Positions 48,078 through 57,511 of a DNA stretch of 64,000 bases are shown here, one piece after another (within the stretch, counting starts at the first letter, position 1; every line of letters starts with the position of its first letter). The stretch lies in the NCBI RefSeq assembly GCF_018343615.1, contig NZ_JAGYPI010000003.1, positions 62,001-126,000 on the forward strand, read 5' to 3'. The position numbers and the translations under genes were made by a program. The DNA is from Bacillus sp. FJAT-49736. GTDB taxonomy: Bacteria > Bacillota > Bacilli > Bacillales > Bacillaceae_C. The notes below the pieces were generated by a model. It was not told the origin of the DNA. It was given only the letters and a program-made list of their open reading frames with translations, and made no database searches.

Positions 48078-48131
48078 TGTATAGATTAGAAAGCTAGTGG
48101 TTTGGCTTTTTTTAATAAACGAGGTGTTAAT

Positions 48132-49169
48132 ATGAGTAAGCTGCGTATAGGTATCATTGGTGCTGGAGGAATTGCTGTGGGGCGTCATATACCGGCTTTT
48201 GCCCAGCTAAAAGATGAAGTAACTATTACTGCTCTAAGTGATGTAAATCTTGAACGTGCCAGAAATGTAGCTGAGGAATTCAACATTCCTTATGCCTATG
48301 AGAACTATCGCGATATGCTTTCACGGGTCGATGCAGTAGTAATTTGTACCCCCAATAAATTTCATTCAGAAATAACTGTTTGTGCATTAGAAGCTGGTGT
48401 CCATGTTCTTTGTGAAAAACCGATGGCCATGACAGCTGCAGAGTGTCAAGTGATGATAAATGCTGCGAAAAAGGCAAATAAAGTCTTGAGCGTTGGCTTT
48501 CACTATCGCTACATGAAGGAATCGCAAGCAGCCAAAAAGATTATGGCGGCTAATGAAATTGGAAACCCTCTTGTCGTTCGTGTTCAAGCCTTGAGAAGGA
48601 GAAAGGTCCCTGGTTGGGGAGTTTTTACGAATAAGGAGCTGCAGGGCGGCGGCAGTTTAATTGACTATGGTTGCCATTTGCTGGATCTTTCGCTTTGGTT
48701 AATAGGGAATCCAAGGCCTGTGGAAGTAACGGGAACAGCATACAATACATTGAGCACGCAGCCAGGACAGGTAAATCAATGGGGGAGTTTTGACCATGAA
48801 ACCTTCAATGTCGATGATCATGTTACTGGTTATATTCGTTTTGAGAATGGAGCGTCGCTTCTTCTTGAAGCATCATGGGCTGCCAATATTATAGAGGATA
48901 AAGAAAGCGTAAGTATTTCAGGGGATCAAGGTGGACTGGAAGTCTTTCCACTTAAGTTGAATTATGCAAAGCATGGCATGCTTTTTAATAGTGAAGCAGC
49001 CTGGATACCAAGTGAGGAGGATCCGGGAGTTAGCCAAGCGAGGAATTTCACAGACGCATGCCTAAAAGGCGCAGAACTAGTTGTAAAGCCAGAGGAAGCC
49101 TTATTTGTTTCGCAAATCATGGAAGCGTTATATAAAAGCAGTGAAGAAAAGAAAAGCATTCGACTATAA
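48132..49169 (+). CDS. Gfo/Idh/MocA-family oxidoreductase (second)
   Basis: 345 residues. The Rossmann motif is GIIGAGGIAVGRH, the EKP motif CEKPMAMTAAECQ, and GGGSLIDYGCHLLDLSLWLIG carries the catalytic His. It is only distantly similar to the preceding dehydrogenase, so the pair is not a recent duplication. ATG 48132 has GAGGTG five bases upstream. Two dehydrogenases in one operon suggest an oxidation followed by re-reduction of a keto intermediate (inference). Confidence 0.92.
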   Translation: MSKLRIGIIGAGGIAVGRHIPAFAQLKDEVTITALSDVNLERARNVAEEFNIPYAYENYRDMLSRVDAVVICTPNKFHSEITVCALEAGVHVLCEKPMAMTAAECQVMINAAKKANKVLSVGFHYRYMKESQAAKKIMAANEIGNPLVVRVQALRRRKVPGWGVFTNKELQGGGSLIDYGCHLLDLSLWLIGNPRPVEVTGTAYNTLSTQPGQVNQWGSFDHETFNVDDHVTGYIRFENGASLLLEASWAANIIEDKESVSISGDQGGLEVFPLKLNYAKHGMLFNSEAAWIPSEEDPGVSQARNFTDACLKGAELVVKPEEALFVSQIMEALYKSSEEKKSIRL

Positions 49170-49187
49170 GGAATGGATGGGATATAG

Positions 49188-50156
49188 ATGAAATTAGGTG
49201 TTTTCACAGTTTTATTTTCAGATAAGTCTTTTACAGATATGCTGGATTATGTAAAAGCCGCAGGGTTAACGGCAGTTGAAATTGGAACTGGCGGTTATCC
49301 AGGCGATGATCATTGTAAATTGGATGAACTGTTAGGAAACAAGGAAAAAAGAGATGCGTATTTGCAGCAGGTAACTTCACGTGGACTAGAAATAAGCGCA
49401 TTCAGCTGCCACGGAAATCCATTGTCACCGGATGAAGAATTTGCGAAACAAAGTCATGAAGTGTTTGTGAAGACGGTACAATTAGCTTCTTTAATGAATG
49501 TTCCCGTTGTAAATTGTTTTTCCGGAACTCCTGGTGATCATGAGGGTGCAAAATATCCAAATTGGCCGGTAGTATCATGGCCGAATGAGTATTCAAACGT
49601 ATTAAAATGGCAATGGGAAGAGAAGTTGATCCCATACTGGAAGAAGTGGGGGCAGTTTGCGAAAGATCATAATGTAAAAATAGGTTTGGAATTACATGGA
49701 GGCTTCCTGGTACATACCCCATATACAATGTTGAAATTGCGTGAAGCAACATGTGATGCAATAGGGGCCAATCTGGATCCAAGCCATCTTTGGTGGCAAG
49801 GAATTAATCCTGTTGCAGCGATTAAAATTCTTGCGAAAGAAAATGCCATCCACCATTTTCATGCGAAGGATACTTACATTGATCAGGATAATGTGAATAT
49901 GTACGGATTAACCGATATGCAGCCATATGGTGAGGTTAGAACTAGAGCATGGACATTCCGTTCTGTCGGATGCGGGCATAGCCTTCAGGAATGGTCCGAT
50001 ATGATGAGTGCACTTCGCACATATGGTTATGATTACGTTGTTAGCATTGAGCATGAAGATCCAATTATGTCCATTGAAGAGGGTTTCAAGCGTGCTGTGA
50101 AAAATCTGCAATCTGTTCTAATTGAAGAAACACCTGCCGATATGTGGTGGGCTTAA
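49188..50156 (+). CDS. Xylose isomerase-like TIM-barrel sugar isomerase/epimerase
   Basis: 322-residue protein of the sugar phosphate isomerase/epimerase superfamily. Likely metal ligands are seen in GLELHGGFLVH, NLDPSHLWWQG, HFHAKDTY and VSIEHEDP. N-terminal KLGVFTVLFSDKSFTDMLDYVKAAGLTAVEIG is typical. GGATGG precedes ATG 49188, 18 bases after the second dehydrogenase. Homologs act as 3-keto-sugar epimerases or, in glycoside pathways, as 3-keto-glycoside lyases; which applies here is open. Last gene of the ThuA operon. Confidence 0.9.
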   Translation: MKLGVFTVLFSDKSFTDMLDYVKAAGLTAVEIGTGGYPGDDHCKLDELLGNKEKRDAYLQQVTSRGLEISAFSCHGNPLSPDEEFAKQSHEVFVKTVQLASLMNVPVVNCFSGTPGDHEGAKYPNWPVVSWPNEYSNVLKWQWEEKLIPYWKKWGQFAKDHNVKIGLELHGGFLVHTPYTMLKLREATCDAIGANLDPSHLWWQGINPVAAIKILAKENAIHHFHAKDTYIDQDNVNMYGLTDMQPYGEVRTRAWTFRSVGCGHSLQEWSDMMSALRTYGYDYVVSIEHEDPIMSIEEGFKRAVKNLQSVLIEETPADMWWA

Positions 50157-50157
50157 A

Positions 50158-50191
50158 AAAATGGAAGGAGCGACGCTCTTTCCATTTTCTT
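50158..50191. terminator. Terminator after the ThuA operon
   Basis: AATGGAAGGAGCG pairs with CGCTCTTTCCATT (one wobble) around a single A, followed by TTCTTTTC. Confidence 0.88.
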
Positions 50192-50221
50192 TTCTATTTT
50201 TCTCAAGCATAAATGAATAGC

Positions 50222-50512
50222 TTATTTATCCCGTATCCCTTGATAAATATTCACCAATCCAATTAAAATGTGCATGACCATTCCGATAAACGGAATAAAG
50301 GCAATGATATTTCCAACAATACCAAAAAGAGAGGCTGCTTTTGATTTATAGCTGATAAAAGATAGGATTAAACCGATAAAATGGAATACGATTAAAAAAC
50401 CTAATGGCGACCATCCATGTGCAATAATTACTAGACCGCCAATAAAAGGGATGCCGAAAAATAATTCCACTAAACCGATAATGATTTTATACAACCGCAA
50501 AATTGAATCCAT
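50222..50512 (-). CDS. Small membrane protein, unknown function
   Basis: 96 residues with three hydrophobic segments (about 5-28, 33-53, 60-88). It is glycine- and isoleucine-rich and ends GLVNIYQGIRDK. Similar small proteins occur in many Bacillaceae without assigned function. AAAAGGGG precedes ATG 50512. It is convergent with the ThuA operon and divergent from the GGDEF-EAL gene. Confidence 0.75.
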   Translation of the reverse strand: MDSILRLYKIIIGLVELFFGIPFIGGLVIIAHGWSPLGFLIVFHFIGLILSFISYKSKAASLFGIVGNIIAFIPFIGMVMHILIGLVNIYQGIRDK

Positions 50513-50668
50513 CGAATGATAAACCCCTTTTTAGGATAATTATACCATTATGAGAAAGAATAATTACAAACTTTAAGGTATGTTTTCCAAAGTTTTCTTT
50601 TATTGAAAGCCTATTTAAAATAGTGATAAATTGAACTAGTAATAAAATTCTAATGGAGAAAAATATGA

Positions 50669-52897
50669 ATGATAAAGATTAGGCAGAAAGTAATTATTTT
50701 CAGTTTTTTTGTTCTAGCATCCGAATTGTTTTATGAGGTAGAATCATTTCTTCACCCACAGCAAAGATGGTATTTTCATTTGTTTCAACTAATGCTAACT
50801 GTAGGAATGATTGTCTTTTTATTTTTATTAGAAAAAGATATACAAAAGACGTCGATGGAATTAAAAAATAGCAATGGTAAATTGAAAAATATTTTTGATA
50901 CACTGGATGTTGCGATATGGTTCCACGATTTACGTTCAGACACATTATTAATCACTCCAGGTATTGAAAAATTATACGGAAGATCTCTGGACGAGTTTTA
51001 TCGTGATCACGATTTATGGAAGAGCGTCATTTTTCACGAGGATATGCCGCAAATAGAAGCACGGGCAGAAATACTAAAGCTTGGAGAACCAATTACATCA
51101 CTATATCGAATAATTCGTCCTGACGGAGAAGTTCGCTGGATTCAGGATAGAGGAATTCCCAAAATGGATGAAAGTGGGGAATTGGCTGAGTTCACAAGTG
51201 TACTTTTTGATATAACCAATCACAGAGAAAGCGAAGATCGTTATCGTAGTCTTGTGGAATTGTCTCCTGATCTTATTTTAGTTGTTAGTCGAAATAAAAT
51301 TGCTTATATAAATGAAACGGGCTGCAAGATGCTTGGTGCCTCTAACACTTATGAATTAATAGGAAGAAAGATTTCAACATTAATCCTTCCGGAATCCTTG
51401 AAGAATTTATTTGCTGGATTAAAAAAGTCGAAGGATAAAGAACTATCCACTTATCGCTTTGAAATACAGGTTATGCGTTTAGATGGGAAAGCTATAGATG
51501 TTGAGATGTCTATGATGCCGATTCTTTATGAAGGCAGAAATGCCTGGCATGTGGTGGGAAGAGATATTACAGAACGCAAAAAAGTAGAAAAGACTATTGA
51601 AAACCTTGCTTATTATGATACCTTAACAGGTCTTCCAAATAGGAACATGTTTAGGCGTTATTTAAATAATGTGCTTCAGCAATCCAATTGTGATACATTA
51701 GCTATTCTATTTTTAGATTTAGATCGATTTAAAATGATTAATGATACAAGAGGACATACTGCAGGTGACTTATTATTAAAGAAAGCTACGCAATTTCTAC
51801 TAAAAGCAGTGCAGAGTGAAGGGATAGTCTCCAGGCAGGGAGGAGACGAGTTTATTATTATTTTGGAAAATGCGACCAAGGACAAGGCCTCCGAAATTGC
51901 GAAACGGATATTAACGGAGTTTTCCAACCCTATTCATATTGAAAAGGAAGAGTTTTTTATTACACCCAGCATTGGGGTAAGTATGTATCCTGAGGATGGC
52001 AGGGATCAAGAAACGTTAATCAAACATGCTGATTCTGCAATGTATCTAGCAAAAGAGATAGGAAAAAGGAAATATCAGTTTTATACTTCAAAGCTTGATG
52101 GTTTTGCAAGCAGAAAGATGCAGATAGAAAATGGCCTAAGAAAAGCAATTGCTCAAAATGAATTATTCCTTTGTTACCAACCTAAAGTTCATTTGAATAC
52201 TGGTAGAATTGTCGGTGTTGAGGCATTAGTTAGGTGGGAGCATCCGATGTTAGGGATGATTTCACCTGGTGAGTTTATTCCAATTGCGGAGGAAACAGGA
52301 CTAATTATTCCTCTTGGAAATTGGGTGTTGGAAAACGCCCTAAATCAGTTCATGAATTGGTCCCGGAATAAGGTTCTAGAAATGCAGCTAGCTGTGAATG
52401 TATCTGTTCGGCAGCTTCAAGATGATGATTTTATTACAAAAGTACAACAGCTAATTGAAAGCTCCGGTATGGACGCAAAATGGCTTGAATTAGAAATAAC
52501 GGAAAGTATCATGCAGGATATGGAGAAATCAATCGCCATTTTGAATCGCTTAAGACGAATCGGAATAAAAATTGCTATTGATGACTTTGGCAAAGGCTAC
52601 TCTTCACTAAGCTATTTAAGGCAGCTTCCAATTGACAAAATTAAGGTAGACAAGTTATTTGTGGACGATATTACTACTCAAACCAATCAGGGTTCTATTA
52701 TTAAGTCTATTATTGATATGGGCCATAGCTTAAATTTTGATGTTATTGCAGAGGGTATAGAAGAAAGGGAGCAAGTGGTTTTCCTTAAGAATAGTGGCTG
52801 TGATTTAGGGCAAGGCTATTATTTTTGCAAGCCCATTCCTGCAGTCGAGATGCAAGTGCTTTTGGAACAGGATTATTTGTATAATGTTGGTGATTAG
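50669..52897 (+). CDS. Membrane PAS-GGDEF-EAL protein (cyclic-di-GMP turnover)
   Basis: 742 residues. Two N-terminal helices (about 7-22 and 34-52), PAS domain 1 (about 70-185), PAS domain 2 (190-310), GGDEF (315-475) and EAL (485-735). The GGDEF site RQGGDEF (389-395) is intact, so it can in principle make c-di-GMP. The EAL site VEALVRW (E518) and the DDFGKGYSSL loop are also intact, so it can hydrolyse it. The net activity cannot be told. ATG 50669 follows GGAG by ten bases; an earlier ATG at 50665 gives only five codons. Confidence 0.94.
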   Translation: MIKIRQKVIIFSFFVLASELFYEVESFLHPQQRWYFHLFQLMLTVGMIVFLFLLEKDIQKTSMELKNSNGKLKNIFDTLDVAIWFHDLRSDTLLITPGIEKLYGRSLDEFYRDHDLWKSVIFHEDMPQIEARAEILKLGEPITSLYRIIRPDGEVRWIQDRGIPKMDESGELAEFTSVLFDITNHRESEDRYRSLVELSPDLILVVSRNKIAYINETGCKMLGASNTYELIGRKISTLILPESLKNLFAGLKKSKDKELSTYRFEIQVMRLDGKAIDVEMSMMPILYEGRNAWHVVGRDITERKKVEKTIENLAYYDTLTGLPNRNMFRRYLNNVLQQSNCDTLAILFLDLDRFKMINDTRGHTAGDLLLKKATQFLLKAVQSEGIVSRQGGDEFIIILENATKDKASEIAKRILTEFSNPIHIEKEEFFITPSIGVSMYPEDGRDQETLIKHADSAMYLAKEIGKRKYQFYTSKLDGFASRKMQIENGLRKAIAQNELFLCYQPKVHLNTGRIVGVEALVRWEHPMLGMISPGEFIPIAEETGLIIPLGNWVLENALNQFMNWSRNKVLEMQLAVNVSVRQLQDDDFITKVQQLIESSGMDAKWLELEITESIMQDMEKSIAILNRLRRIGIKIAIDDFGKGYSSLSYLRQLPIDKIKVDKLFVDDITTQTNQGSIIKSIIDMGHSLNFDVIAEGIEEREQVVFLKNSGCDLGQGYYFCKPIPAVEMQVLLEQDYLYNVGD

Positions 52898-52934
52898 AGC
52901 GAAACTTTATTAGTTTAGTTTCGCTCTTTTTTTG
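52896..52934 (+). terminator. Terminator after the GGDEF-EAL gene
   Basis: AGAGCGAAACT pairs with AGTTTCGCTCT and is followed by seven T. Element A begins immediately after it. Confidence 0.9.
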
Positions 52935-52935
52935 T

Positions 52936-53106
52936 AAAGGCTGTTTTCTTATAGAATCTTGTTTTTCGTGTTTTGTAATAAATGGATAATATAGTCATTG
53001 CTCGGGGCATCTTTTCTTAAAAAGATTATTCCTTACGCTATCAAAAATTGGGCCATTACTAAGATTTTCTTTCGAAAAAGCAACAAAGTTTAAGAAAAGA
53101 GCCTTT
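52936..53106. repeat. MITE-like intergenic element, copy A
   Basis: 171 bp. Left end AAAGGCTGTTTTCTTA, right end TAAGAAAAGAGCCTTT, nearly perfect inverted repeats. Inside are TTTTTCGTGTTTTGTAATAA, GCTCGGGGCATCTTTTCTTA and GCAACAAAGTTTAAGAAAA. Shares these blocks in order with copies B, C, D and E. No coding frame. Confidence 0.8.
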
Positions 53107-53115
53107 GTAAAAGTA

Positions 53116-53535
53116 CTACCTTGATGATTCTAGTAGGGAAAACACACTGTTTTTTTCAAAGTCAGCCAGAATTCCTTTTGGCAAATATCTTTTAAGTTCA
53201 TCATATGTTGCCCATAAGTAATCGGAATGCTCATGTGATAGAATAATCTCTGTATTTTTACAGCTGCATAGATAGGTTACAATTACGACTTGTCTGTAAG
53301 GAGAGGTTTGAAATGTTGTTGCGTATAGGATTTGTTCTACAAGAATATCTAAGCCGACTTCTTCTTTTACTTCCCTTATAAGAGCACTCTCTAAATCCTC
53401 ACCGAATTCCATTTTTCCCCCAGCACATTCCCATGTACCACCGCCGGAATGAGCTTGATTAGTACGTTTAATAATTAGAACTTTACCATCCTGTATTATA
53501 ACCCCTTTTACCCCAACGATTATTTGATTATCCAT
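53116..53535 (-). CDS. Nudix hydrolase
   Basis: 139-residue MutT-like pyrophosphohydrolase. The Nudix box GKMEFGEDLESALIREVKEEVGL is complete, preceded by GGGTWECAG. Substrate unknown; candidates are oxidised or waste nucleotides. AAGGAGA precedes ATG 53535. The stop codon lies ten bases from element A. Confidence 0.93.
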   Translation of the reverse strand: MDNQIIVGVKGVIIQDGKVLIIKRTNQAHSGGGTWECAGGKMEFGEDLESALIREVKEEVGLDILVEQILYATTFQTSPYRQVVIVTYLCSCKNTEIILSHEHSDYLWATYDELKRYLPKGILADFEKNSVFSLLESSR

Positions 53536-53653
53536 GAATTATCTCCTTCTCCTAATAGATGAAAATTCATATTAATTATCATATTCCAGAAATCCAGTCT
53601 ATAAATGACTTAAATGTTATACATGATGTAATGTGTTCTATTAAATATAAAAT

Positions 53654-55054
53654 TTAAAATTTAAGATTCTTCGTTAATTCATCCACTATTTGTTGCAGGC
53701 GTTTTCCTGTATCGATTATTTCCTGATGCTTTGTCCGCTCTACTTTATCGGCATATTCTCTCATATTATCTATCCGTTTAAATAAAATATCATCAATCGC
53801 CCTTTTTGTATTGGAATCTATTAAATTGTCTTCATATAACTTATTCAAAGCATTGTTCATGCGTTCAAACTCACGATTCCGTGAATCTATGCTTTTGCTG
53901 TATAGATCTTGAAGTTTATTTGCCATACCGAGCTGTTCAAATGCTAGATTGCTTGTATTTCCGACTGCCCAGAATGCCCATGTAACACTTCCGATTCTTT
54001 CTTTCCATGATTTTGTTACTTCCTCATTTAGCTGTTGTTTGTTTTTCACCGATGTATATTGTCCGCCTCCTGCGTTAGCAACCTCTTTAAGCTGGCGGTC
54101 AGCTTCCCCATCCACGTCAAATCCGATTATATTTATTTGAACATCCATTTCGGAGCTTTTTGCTTCTTTAGCTGCCTGTACAGGGTTCCCGCCGCAAGTT
54201 TCTATTCCATCACTGACCACATAAATGAAATTTTTCGTTTTTTCATTACTTGCTGTAAGTAATTCTTTCTCTGCTTTTTCGATTGCAGAGGCAAGCGGAG
54301 TCCATCCGCTCGCATTAAATTTGTTCAGTGCATTAGAAAAGTTAGCTGTGTTATAGGAAGTTAGTGGGTAAACAGTTTCAACATTGCCACAAGATAATTT
54401 TTTATCCTTATCAGAACCGGTCCCTTTATGACCAAAAACGGTTAAAGATACATTAACATTTTCCGGCAAGCTTTTGGCGAAGCTGTCCAAGCTTAATTTG
54501 GCCAGCTTCATTTTATTCCCGCCGGAAACATTCGATTTCATACTTCCGCTTGCATCAAGCAATAGAGCGATGTTAACTTTATCCGGCCTTTGATTTAGCT
54601 CTTTCTCCGTTACATCTTGCAGGAGTCTGCCATCAGGCAGCTTTAGCTTATCATACTTAACTTCAAAATCCTTCATGGGCTGCAGCGTCTTTTTATATTC
54701 AGTACGAAAAGCTGTAATGAGGGACTCTGACCATTGTTGGGTCCCCCATTTTTTTGTATTTTCATTTTTAATATTTTGTATGTATTCATCAATTGCTTTC
54801 AATTCCGCCTGAGCATATTCATTATTTTTTGCGAATTCTTTCTCCGCAATATATTTTTGATAAAGACTCCCACCTGGCTCACTTTCCATGTCCTCACCTA
54901 TGAGACTATAGGTTAATTTCTCTTCTTCCTTTGATTCTGTACCCTTTTTGGAAGAGGGAGTTGCTTTGTGGTCCGAAGTTGTTTCCGCTTGCTGACATCC
55001 TGTTATAAAAATCAAACATAGAAACAGCATGAGTGGACGAGCTAATTTTGACAT
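53654..55054 (-). CDS. VWA-domain lipoprotein (YwmC/YwmD-like)
   Basis: 466 residues. The signal peptide ends at lipobox cysteine C20 (FITGC). A Ser/Lys-rich linker and helical region (to about 155) precede a von Willebrand A domain (about 158-345) with the metal site DASGS (167-171) and YVVSDGIETCGGNP. The C-terminal 110 residues are helical. It resembles B. subtilis YwmC/YwmD, whose role is unclear. The substrate or partner is probably an extracellular protein. AGAGGAGAAGG precedes ATG 55054. Confidence 0.9.
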   Translation of the reverse strand: MSKLARPLMLFLCLIFITGCQQAETTSDHKATPSSKKGTESKEEEKLTYSLIGEDMESEPGGSLYQKYIAEKEFAKNNEYAQAELKAIDEYIQNIKNENTKKWGTQQWSESLITAFRTEYKKTLQPMKDFEVKYDKLKLPDGRLLQDVTEKELNQRPDKVNIALLLDASGSMKSNVSGGNKMKLAKLSLDSFAKSLPENVNVSLTVFGHKGTGSDKDKKLSCGNVETVYPLTSYNTANFSNALNKFNASGWTPLASAIEKAEKELLTASNEKTKNFIYVVSDGIETCGGNPVQAAKEAKSSEMDVQINIIGFDVDGEADRQLKEVANAGGGQYTSVKNKQQLNEEVTKSWKERIGSVTWAFWAVGNTSNLAFEQLGMANKLQDLYSKSIDSRNREFERMNNALNKLYEDNLIDSNTKRAIDDILFKRIDNMREYADKVERTKHQEIIDTGKRLQQIVDELTKNLKF

Positions 55055-55215
55055 TTATTCCTTCTCCTCTCTTGGATAGAAATTTTTACCTCGTACTTTT
55101 TAGGATATAGAATATTATAAGAGAGGTGAAGGGGTCTTTTTACCTACTTTTCCATTAATCAGACTACCCTAGATTTTTCATCATAGTCCTGTTTTATTCG
55201 GAAATCTTCATAACA

Positions 55216-55250
55216 GTAAAAAAAGCAGTGAACGATTTCATTCACTGCTT
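55216..55250 (-). terminator. Terminator of the ykhA operon
   Basis: On the minus strand AAGCAGTGAA (55250-55241) pairs perfectly with TTCACTGCTT (55232-55223), followed by TTTTTTT. It lies about 245 bases beyond the last gene of the operon, with element B in between. Confidence 0.82.
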
Positions 55251-55361
55251 CGGAAGAGGGGGAGTGAGGGAGCATCTTAAATCTTCTCTATATTATTTGG
55301 CAAAAAGAAATAGCGAGGAAATTAAGAGAGCGGTATATTTTAATAATTGCTGATTTTATTT

Positions 55362-55495
55362 AAGGATCTTTCGTATAGATCGTTGTTTTTCGTATTCTGT
55401 AATAAATCTTAATATAATAATTGCTCGGAGCATCTTTTCTTAATAAGTTTATTCCTTGGTCATTACTAAGATTTTCGTTGGAAGAAAAGAGCCTT
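55362..55495. repeat. MITE-like intergenic element, copy B
   Basis: 134 bp. It keeps GTTTTTCGTATTCTGTAATA, GCTCGGAGCATCTTTTCTTA, TCATTACTAAGATTTTCGTT and AAGAAAAGAGCCTT, in the same order as copy A. It lacks the GCAACAAAG block, which looks like an internal deletion. Its right end abuts the stop codon of the minus-strand gene at 55494. Confidence 0.75.
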
Positions 55496-55865
55496 ATTTG
55501 ATAATTACTTCAGAAACGGATTCAGGCGATTTCCCTAATATTAAAAGTCCTAATTTTGCAGACCCGATGTCCTTGAAATTGGCGAAAAAATGCTTTACTG
55601 CCGGAAAATCGACATCATCCTTTAAAGCCTGGAGCTCTTTTCTATATAAACGCAAAACAGAACTTTGGACAAATTGGGGGGAATAACGGCTAGGGTTCTC
55701 ATCTAATATTAAGTTGCCCATATAATCATATTTAAATTGCAGGGCTCTTGTTAAGCCTACTATATGCACTAGCTTTTCGAAGAGGGAAGGGTATGACGTT
55801 TGAAGCTTGATCAATGCATTACTTGCTTCCTTCAGTTCATCGATACTTGTTAAAGTGAGCATCAT
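55494..55865 (-). CDS. Hypothetical protein coupled to ykhA
   Basis: 123 residues, helical, cytoplasmic, with no recognised family. Contains FEKLVHIVGLTRALQFKYDYMGNLIL and SVLRLYRKELQALKDDVDFPAVKHFF. The ATG at 55865 overlaps the ykhA stop (ATGA), and AAGGAG is five bases upstream, so it is translated with ykhA. Its stop codon lies at the end of element B. The pairing suggests a role linked to acyl-CoA metabolism, but nothing direct shows this. Confidence 0.75.
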   Translation of the reverse strand: MMLTLTSIDELKEASNALIKLQTSYPSLFEKLVHIVGLTRALQFKYDYMGNLILDENPSRYSPQFVQSSVLRLYRKELQALKDDVDFPAVKHFFANFKDIGSAKLGLLILGKSPESVSEVIIK

Positions 55866-56395
55866 TCCATCTCCTTATCATTATCCCAAGGTTTTTCCAA
55901 ACTAATATAACCTGCTAATTCCTTGCTCTTTTTCCTTCTTAATTTTCGCATTTCGGCACGTTCTTTTCCCGTATCGTAAAGGAATTTTTCCTCTTCTGTC
56001 TCTGGAACTACGCCAGGTACTTCTACAGGCTTTTTACTTTCATCTAATGCAACAAAGGTTAAAAATGCGGTTGCGGCAATTCTGCGTTCACCGGTCATAA
56101 TATCCTCGGCAATGACTTTGCAAAAAATCTCCATGGAAGTCCTTCCGGTGTACGTGACAAATGACTCCACACATACAGAGTCTGTTTGATGAATTGGACA
56201 TAAAAAATCAATCGAATCCGTTGAAGCAGTTACACATTCCTTTACTCTAGAATGTCTGCGTGCTGATAAAGTAGCGGCATCGTCCAGTTTCTTCATTAAG
56301 ACTCCGCCAAATAATGTATTATAATTATTTAAATCACAAGATAATACTTGTGCAGTATTGACGATTCGGCTTTCTTTCACTTTCTTAGCGATCAT
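55862..56395 (-). CDS. ykhA: Acyl-CoA thioesterase (YkhA-like, hot-dog fold)
   Basis: 177 residues of the BACH/YciA-type thioesterase family. The conserved active segment is CDLNNYNTLFGGVLMKKLDDAA with the catalytic Asn/Asp region, followed by DSIDFLCPIHQTDSV and YTGRTSMEIFCKV. It hydrolyses acyl-CoA to free acid and CoA. The C-terminal 40 residues are charged. AAAGGAGC precedes ATG 56395. First gene of a two-gene operon. Confidence 0.92.
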   Translation of the reverse strand: MIAKKVKESRIVNTAQVLSCDLNNYNTLFGGVLMKKLDDAATLSARRHSRVKECVTASTDSIDFLCPIHQTDSVCVESFVTYTGRTSMEIFCKVIAEDIMTGERRIAATAFLTFVALDESKKPVEVPGVVPETEEEKFLYDTGKERAEMRKLRRKKSKELAGYISLEKPWDNDKEME

Positions 56396-56539
56396 GCTAA
56401 TGCTCCTTTCCTATTTGTAGATCTATGATGAATATCAGAAAGGTTTAGGTTCACTATTAAAGTGTAAGCCCCAACGTTCATGAAGTAAAATGGTTATATT
56501 TTATATATGATATAGCTTTTATCTATGTAAATGCTTCCA

Positions 56540-57430
56540 TCATAGTATTCCTTTTTTAAGCTCCTCTTTTGTAAAAGACAACCATTCACGTGCTGCAAAA
56601 GAAAGGTATTGATGCTTTCCCCAAATAATGCCTAAATTCCAGCTTATTGAAGGATTGACTACCTTGATGGAACGAACCTTAGTACTCAGGTGAGGGCATA
56701 AACTTTCAGGTAATAGAGATACTCCTAAATTCCAAGAAACCATTTCCTCGATAAATGACCACTGAGAACTTTTGGAGATAATCTTTGGTTCAAAACCCAC
56801 ACTTCTACAAGAGGAAATGATGCGATCATGCAATGCAAATTCTTTATTGAATAGAATAAACGGTTCATTAGCTAGCTGAACTAAGTCTACTTCTTGCCAA
56901 TTTGCTAAGGGATGTGTGGCGTGCAAAATAAGCTTTAAATCTTCCTCCATGAAAGAAAAATGCTCAAAGATATCATTCTTGGTTGGAAGTACTACCACTC
57001 CGACATCAAGAAGATTGTTTTCTACATCCTCCTCTACCTTTTTTGATCCATCTTCTGTTAATTGAAACGTAATACCTGGGTATTTTTCATGAAAGCGACC
57101 TATAAAACTAAGAAGGAAACGAGCATCAAAAATAGGAGGCAAACCAATTCTAATAGTCCCTGTTTTTAGGCCTAACAGATTATCCAGCTCTGATTCCAAA
57201 TTATGAAACGCCTTGTCCACTAATTTTGCCTGCTCCAATATAACCTTACCGGCATCTGTTAATGTTAATTGCTTGCGGGAACGGTCAAAAAGAGAAACGC
57301 CTAGTTCCGTTTCAAGGTTTTTAATCATTTTGCTAATGGTAGGTTGTGTGATATACAAATGTTCAGCTGCGATAGAGAAGCTATTATATTTTGTTACTTC
57401 TATAAAATATTGCAAATGCTTGATGTCCAA
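56540..57430 (-). CDS. LysR-family transcriptional regulator (YwbI/CidR-like)
   Basis: 296 residues. N-terminal LysR helix-turn-helix (FIEVTKYNSFSIAAEHLYITQPTISKMIKNLETELG, residues 10-45) and effector domain (GTIRIGLPPIFDARFLLSFIGRFHEKYPGI). It resembles YwbI, which in B. subtilis activates a holin-like cid operon; no such operon is next to it here, and no divergent target gene is present. TTG 57430 follows AGGTG. Confidence 0.9.
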   Translation of the reverse strand: MDIKHLQYFIEVTKYNSFSIAAEHLYITQPTISKMIKNLETELGVSLFDRSRKQLTLTDAGKVILEQAKLVDKAFHNLESELDNLLGLKTGTIRIGLPPIFDARFLLSFIGRFHEKYPGITFQLTEDGSKKVEEDVENNLLDVGVVVLPTKNDIFEHFSFMEEDLKLILHATHPLANWQEVDLVQLANEPFILFNKEFALHDRIISSCRSVGFEPKIISKSSQWSFIEEMVSWNLGVSLLPESLCPHLSTKVRSIKVVNPSISWNLGIIWGKHQYLSFAAREWLSFTKEELKKGIL

Positions 57431-57511
57431 ATAAATACACCTGCCTGAATGATTTATGTAAGATATGATTTACTGTAATAAAAGTATTTTACTTTTCGTA
57501 GCTTCATTAAT

